From: Furcasterigmium furcatum
Lineage: Eukaryota; Ascomycota; Sordariomycetes; Glomerellales; Plectosphaerellaceae
Length of the DNA: 64,000 bases
NCBI GenBank assembly: GCA_001599815.1
Contig: BCIA01000004.1
Location: forward strand, 4,986,082-5,050,081
Direction: 5' to 3'
How positions within the stretch are numbered: position 1 is the first letter of the stretch; each line of letters starts with the position of its first letter. Made by a program: the position numbers and the translations under genes. Positions 58,628 through 64,000 of this stretch are shown in pieces. The notes below the pieces were generated by a model. It ran no database searches, had not been told where the DNA came from, and was given only the letters and a program-made list of their open reading frames with translations.

Positions 58628-59907
58628 TGCGAACCGGAGATCTGGAACGATAGATCGTTTCGTTTCTGATATTGATTCGAGCGCTTTGCGAGCGGGAGGA
58701 TATCAATTGAGTCGAATCGGAAGAAGAGGGCGGGTGTCGAAGCAGCGAGCTGTTCAGCTGATTTTGCGACGATTCCAGAGAGCGCGGAAAACGGGAGGGG
58801 GCTGTTCGAACGAGTGTAGCTGAAAAAAGGGAGAGTCGGAAGCGAGAGACTTGAAGAGAAACTGGAAAGACTGCGCCGCCGCCGCAAAGCAGGTCGCGTC
58901 GAGAATTATTCGAAGATGTCGAGGAAGTCGTGATGCCACACGAGAGGGAGAAGGGGGAAAGAAGAGAGTAAGCCCGACTCAAAGGAGGCCCAAGATGCGC
59001 ACTTAATTATCGAGACACTCCCGCCAATCTGACCACTGGGGAAGGTGCGTAGCATATTACCTGCCCAGTAGGTCATCGTGACTTCCCTCCCTGGACTCCG
59101 CCGTCTTGGCCAATCATCTGGGTCATCTCGCCATTGACATTGCCCGGCCTCGACACCAGCGTGAATTATGTTGAAGGGATCTGAAGCGGCCTCCCTAACC
59201 CGAAGCTTAGCTGGTCCCTTTTGGGCATAGCGCCACCTGCTGATGCAGACCATGCCGCTTGAGCCGTCTGGGCCATTCCCGAAGGGGCATGGCGCCGGAT
59301 CAAACTTACACGAGTTCCAGGAAACCGGACATGCGCTTGTCGACATTCCCACCATCACCACCTCGAACAAACTCCAGGAACCTGCTTGCCGTCCGTCGTC
59401 GTCAGCTCCAGGCTTAGGCTATCCGTTCTGTTGCCGACGGCTGACTACCTACTGTACTTGTCTTCGCCGCCCTGCCGAGATACCCAGATGTCTGTCTTCT
59501 CATGATGAGACTGGGAGATCGGCCACCCTCAGGCCGAGCCCACGACGCCATTCCGGCCACTTTTAGAACACGAACTCAGGTGGCGGAATTCCCTCTCATT
59601 CCCGGACGCTGCCTGGCCACGTCCCAAACAAACACACCTGTCACCTGTGCTATGGTGCCGTTCCTGGATACGAGTCGGCGGCCCGGCATGGGCCACATAC
59701 CGGCGACAGAGTTCTACAGTACAAGTACACTGAACTCGAGTCAATGGATTCGGCCCATCTCAACGCCGTCTCAACACCACGCGGAGAAGCCAGGAACAAA
59801 CGGGTCGCTCTATGCCGTTAGTGCGTGCTATTATTACATCCTGAAAAAGAACAACGCTCAAAGAAATCTATCAATGCTCTGGGACCCAAACGGTTCCCCG
59901 GAACAGC
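58628..59907. other. Intergenic region
   Basis: Upstream region of the glucanosyltransferase (-) and 3' flank of the MFS gene (-). The ORF that continues from the glucanosyltransferase to 58887 is intron and leader sequence. No gene or repeat was seen. Confidence 0.5.
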
Positions 59908-62000
59908 TCAACGAGCCTTGTCGTTGGCCGGCGTCGCTAATGGCTCCTCGGTCTGCTCCTGGTTCACAACCGGGGCTTCGTTGAACGTCGCGCGTCGGGT
60001 CATCTTGACCTTCTCCGAGGTTGAGTCGATCTTTTCTCCGCGGAGCACCGCCCAGAGGTATATGCCCTGGTAGACCTGGTTCTCGCGGTCGTCCTCGTCG
60101 GCCGCGCCAGACGTGAGGTACACGTTGCCCAGGAGGGCCGAGGCGATGACGCACTGCGCAATGGTCAGAAACGATCGAGTAGTCGGGAAGTGAGGGTCAA
60201 GCGGCCACTTACCAGCACCATGAAAGGGCAGATGGCCACGAAGGCCCATACGATGCCCTCCTTTGCCCGCGCGGTGACGGCCTCGAGTTGCTCCGGTTCC
60301 ACGTACTGCAGAGCCGCGAAATCGTTCCCGGACGTGGTCGAGTCGGAACCGAAGTCTGCTACGTTGTTGAAGACGGTTGTCATGATGGTCAGGCCAAGCG
60401 TGCCTCCGAAGGGGTCGGACACCTCGCTCAAACTGATGATGGCGGCGATCTTCTCCGGGAAGTAGCCCATACCGTGCAGAGGCACTGTTGACAAAACCTG
60501 TTAGATCTTGAAAAGCGCAATCTGCCATCGCATCTACCCGACTCACCTGGCATGAACCGAACCCCCACGCCAACACCCGTCACGGCCATCATACCGTACA
60601 CGACACCATCGTTCTCTACCCAGATGGCCCACGCCAGAAGAGCAATGCCGATCGTCTCGATGACCGCCCCCAGCATGATGGGATGCCATGTCTGGCGGGG
60701 GTGGTTGTTGCAGAGGTAGATGGCGATGTACACGCCGCCGCCAATTCCCGGCACGAAGAAGAGCAGGGCCCGGCCGGCCTCATCGGGCGGCAGGTGCTTC
60801 ACCATGGTGAAGTACAGGCTGCAGAAGTACAGCACCGCGTACATGGCCATTCCCGACGCGAAGGAGGTGAAGAACAGGAGCCCGATGTCGCGGTTCTTGA
60901 TGACCTCCCAGGGGATCATGGCCTGCTGCTGCGGGAACGCCTTGGCTAGCATCCGGCCGGGCTCCATCTCGCGCTGCCACCAGATGAACGCTCCGATGAT
61001 GGCGAACCCCGTGATCAGGGGCACAAGAACGGCCGCCGTGTTCCATGCGTAGGTCGCGCCGGCCCACGTGAAGGCGAGGATGACGAGCCCGAAGCCGAAG
61101 AGGCAGAGCACCTGCCCACCCACGTCGACGGTGGCGAGGCGCTGCTTGAATGTTGACGTGCGGCCCGTCTCCTCTGTTTCCTGCAGCAGGGGGAGGGGCT
61201 GGGGCCCGAGGAGGACTGGTCGGAGGAAGATGGCCACGACGATGCAGGCCGCCACGCCGACGGGGAGCGAGATGCCGAAGCACCAGCGCCAGCTCGTGTT
61301 AGTGAGGTACCCTAATATGGCAACATTAGCATGCCTCTTGTCAGAATAGCGGTAGGTACTTACCGCCGATGATGGGCCCTAACGCGAACGAACAGCCGCC
61401 GACGAGCGAGAAGATGGACCAGTTCTTCGCGTCCTCCCGCAGGGACACCTTGTCCGCCACGATGGCGCGGATGACGACGTTCATGCCCGCGCAGCCGATG
61501 CCCTGCAGAGCACGGCCGAAGAGCAGCAGGCCGAAGGCCTTGGTCGGGGTGCCGGTGCAGATGGCGCCGCCGATGAGGGCGATGACCATGCAGGCCTGGA
61601 TGGCGACGTGGCGGCCGAAGATGTCTGCCATCTGGCCCCAGAAGGGGATGAAGGCGGCGGCGGTGAGGTTGAAGGCGGCGATGATCCAGTTGAGCTGGGC
61701 GACCTGGTCGAAGTCGGCGGCGATCCATGGCAGGGCGCTGGCGATGATGGTCACATCGAGGGCGGAGATGGCGAAGGGCAGCACCAGGCTGAGGATGACG
61801 CGCCAGCGGTACTTGAGCTGCTCGCGGCGCTCGTTCTTGCACTCGGCGCAGGGCTCGGGGGAGATTTCGGCGCGGTGGCGGCACTTGTGGCCGGTGACTG
61901 TCGTCGTCTCGCCATTGGCGTCGGTTGTCGTCTGCGTGCCGACGTTTTTGGCGTCCGCGGGGAAAAAGAAGCGGTAGAAGCCTTTGAAGAGGGAGGCCAT
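59908..62000 (-). CDS. MFS transporter, 14-TM drug:H+ antiporter type
   Basis: Polytopic major-facilitator protein of 639 residues, likely a plasma-membrane efflux pump. Exons are 61364-62000, 60547-61311, 60213-60484 and 59908-60153; phases agree. A cytosolic N-terminus with four Cys/His-bearing positions (HKCRHRAEISPEPCAEC) precedes the first helix (LVLPFAISALDVTIIASALP). Motif A appears as GQMADIFGRHVAIQ between helices 2 and 3, and motif C-like GGCSFALGPIIGG in helix 5. Fourteen hydrophobic stretches can be counted across the exons, fitting the DHA2 family, whose members export toxins, drugs or secondary metabolites. The substrate is unknown, and no biosynthetic gene lies beside it. The start at 62000 is the first ATG in frame before the first helix. 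Confidence 0.9.
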
Positions 62001-62201
62001 ATTCGGGAGATGGCCTTGTAAGCCTGGCCAGGCTTGTTGGTGATGCTGGGCGTGTGGTTTGCTGGGCTGCGGTAGCACAATGACTGCCGGCCTGTTTGTC
62101 TCGATAGTGCCAAGCAGGCGAGGATGGCTTGCACCCCTTTATCAGGCGTTTTCAACTCGAGAGGCGTCGACGGCGGCTCTTGTTCTTATATCACCACTGA
62201 G

Positions 62202-62240
62202 CCCCCCTTCCGAATATGGAAGTCGATTCGAGGTGCAGGG
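62202..62240. repeat. MFS upstream element, copy A
   Basis: C-rich run, then GGAAGTCGATTCGAGGTGC followed by AGGG. It shares the TCGATTCGA core and right flank with copies B and C. A partial copy (TTTCGATCGGAGGTGCAGGG) lies at 62255-62274. Confidence 0.65.
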
Positions 62241-62297
62241 TGAGATGGGCGGCCTTTCGATCGGAGGTGCAGGGCAGGGAGTCTGACCTTATGCGCC

Positions 62298-62335
62298 CCC
62301 CCTTGACCAAAGAGGATATCGATTCGAGATGCAGG
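62298..62335. repeat. MFS upstream element, copy B
   Basis: CCCCCTTGACCAAAGAGG, then ATCGATTCGAGATGCAGGG, with the same order and spacing as copy C. Confidence 0.65.
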
Positions 62336-62457
62336 GTCGCTGACGCGTGATGTGACAGCCAGTCCGGGGTTGTTGTCAGGGCCGTGAACCCCTTTTATTA
62401 CGTCGTTCTCTCTTTCGTCGTGTCGATGACAGCGTATTCGTCGTATGTGCTTGCGCA

Positions 62458-62492
62458 CCCCCTTGACGAAAAGGGAAGTCGATTCGAGATGC
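62458..62492. repeat. MFS upstream element, copy C
   Basis: CCCCCTTGACGAAAAGGG, then AAGTCGATTCGAGATGCG. The three copies lie about 200-490 bases upstream of the MFS ATG. Confidence 0.65.
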
Positions 62493-63352
62493 GAGCAATA
62501 CGGTGTGGCAGACGACCAGTCACAACCAACCAGAAGATAGTATTTAAGAAGGGCTGAGAGACGAAAGACGGACAACTCCCGTTGCTACAGCTTTTTTACT
62601 GCTCTGGGAAAAGAAGCAAGAAACTAAGGGGAGGAATCCGTCTCATAAGTAACCGCCATTCCCATCCCTTGGCATCAACAAAGACACCCAGCGTAAACTC
62701 GGTGCAAAGTCGACCCATCATCACCACCCAAGGCTCTTGGCCACAGAGACAGCTCAAGCAGCACAGCATGCCTCGAGGGTCGTCCTGACCCCCCCGAGGG
62801 CCAATCACCACATCCCGAATGTGCTGCCTGGATCCGACCGCATTTGATGGCGGTCGACCAGCGCGCTCAAAGAGGCATAGCGTCTTGGTCTCTTGTCTGA
62901 ACCACGCCGGATTCTCCTCGCTTTCAGGCGCGGCGCCCAGGAGGCGGCCTCAGGGCCGTCGTTTGGTCTCCTCGGCGTCCCGCCTGCGGCTGGGAGTGTG
63001 CCCGGCCCGAAGTGCAGAATCCGACGAGACCGATTTGGCGCCGCAGATCTGATCGCCCGTAGGGCAGAACCGCGCAGGCAGGCAGACGTATAAGTTGCCA
63101 AGCTGGCGGGACCAGACGACCGGTTGACTGAGTGAGTGGCTGACCGGGAAATGAAGCTCATCACTGCGTCGGAAGTACGAAAAAGCGACCTCCCACCAGG
63201 TGACCAGCGCAACCCATACCTACGTTTCGTCCCTCCTCATGCCCCAGGCTTCCTTCCTCACCCCTGGCCGTCATCAAGAGGCCACACACTGGGAGAGGGT
63301 GTCAAGGTATCTGCAATGACCATGTGGAACGTGCAGTCCTCATGAGATATAC

Positions 63353-63416
63353 GCGCGGCTCCAAGACTCACATGCAAGAAGTGCGGCTCCCTGCTCTGAA
63401 TTTCACGTGCGGCTCC
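63353..63416. repeat. Three copies of a GTGCGGCTCC box
   Basis: GCGCGGCTCC at 63353-63362, GTGCGGCTCC at 63381-63390 and GTGCGGCTCC at 63407-63416, spaced 26-28 bases apart. No gene start is recognised nearby. Confidence 0.45.
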
Positions 63417-64000
63417 CATTGATAGATAGACACGCCAGAGAGCCAAGAGGTTGAACTTCTCAACAATTTGTCGGACCTCGACCTTCGTGGCCACTCACCG
63501 GATCTCCTCCTGTGACATTCGACACGAGTCTCCAAGCAGGCAGCCTTATTACTCTCCCTACCTCTCCTCCTGGATCACCACGAGCTCAGCTGGAACTTGA
63601 AGTAAGCAGACAACATCACCGTTGCTGGCTGTCAGAGTCGGCATTCCCCTTCGTCTCTGTCTTTATCATGTATTCTCGGCCCCGGTACAGCTACAGGGCG
63701 GCTGCGACTGACCTGAGGTCTTCCGCCCCCAACCTCTTCACAGCGTGATGCTGCTGCTTTCCATCCGCACGGCTCGTCCTTGGCACTGGGCGCAGCTCCT
63801 GTACCACTCGAGTTGGAAGCGAATGATGGTCCTCGAAAAACGCCTCTGCTCCTACTCGGCAGCAATTCCCCCTGTATCGCCTCAGGAGTCGAGGTGTAAA
63901 AATAAACAGAGTCCTGCAGTGCGAGCTGAGGATTGATAGCCTGATCGCGCTTCTGTGCAGATGAATTGCGCTCCGAATGACTTCCTCTCTGCGAATCCAG

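Larger units (their letters stand above)
62001..64000. other. MFS upstream region and right end
   Basis: 62001-62500 is the MFS upstream region with three copies of a ~37-bp element (listed below) and a TATAAG-like site near 62186 on the minus strand. 62500-64000 has only short, featureless open frames. Three copies of a TGCGGCTCC-like box lie at 63353-63416. No gene could be supported. Confidence 0.45.

Noticed and set aside
57046..58887. 613-residue continuous reading of the glucanosyltransferase frame
   Set aside because: The first ~140 residues come from intron and leader; they are basic and lack a signal peptide, whereas the spliced start gives a perfect one.

Overview
This window is nuclear DNA of a filamentous ascomycete (Pezizomycotina), most likely a Sordariomycete. 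Genes are split by short introns (mostly 46-135 bp) with GT...AG ends and CTAAC-type branch points. Coding sequence is GC-rich with strong G/C third-position bias, and mRNA leaders are CT-rich. The products are typically fungal: a Zn2Cys6 regulator, a GH72 glucanosyltransferase, a phiA-like wall protein and a cytosolic carnitine acetyltransferase. I saw no tRNA, rRNA, CRISPR array or intact transposon. All gene models were spliced by hand from the sequence; family names come from recognised motifs, not from database searches.

Layout. 1-2627: no confident gene, one orphan promoter-like start. 2628-5059 (+): seven-exon Zn2Cys6 transcription factor. 5687-6784 (-): amidohydrolase related to dicarboxylate lactonases, with a leader resembling a mitochondrial presequence. 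8218-8714 (-): small uncharacterised three-exon gene. 9260-11151 (-): secreted M14 metallocarboxypeptidase. 12237-15982 (-): VNX1-type vacuolar cation/H+ antiporter. 17472-18002 (+): Nudix hydrolase. 18621-19854 (+): proteasome ATPase Rpt6. 20498-23485 (-): protein tyrosine phosphatase with a degenerate rhodanese domain. 23486-28678: 5.2 kb divergent intergenic region. 28679-31759 (+): Tcp11/Sok1 protein. 32408-35236 (-): M1 aminopeptidase. 37206-38245 (-): Ypt1/Rab1 GTPase. 38805-40199 (-): Rad57-like recombination protein.

From 42 kb on the content is more accessory and surface-related: 42009-43467 (+) a Cys-rich single-pass membrane protein; 43875-46968 (-) a large secreted glycoside hydrolase, probably GH106-like; 46969-49503 gene-free sequence with small repeats; 49504-49725 (+) a short secreted peptide gene; 50048-50757 (-) a phiA-like wall protein; 51216-54056 (-) carnitine O-acetyltransferase preceded by a coding-like upstream ORF; 57046-58627 (-) a GPI-anchored beta-1,3-glucanosyltransferase; 59908-62000 (-) a 14-TM MFS transporter with three copies of a ~37-bp element upstream.

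The genes do not form an evident biosynthetic cluster or defence system. Conserved housekeeping genes (17-40 kb) are flanked by secretion, wall and transport genes. The most interesting unexplained signals are regulatory: the upstream ORF before the carnitine acetyltransferase, the repeated element upstream of the MFS gene, and a 10-bp triplet repeat upstream of the aminopeptidase.
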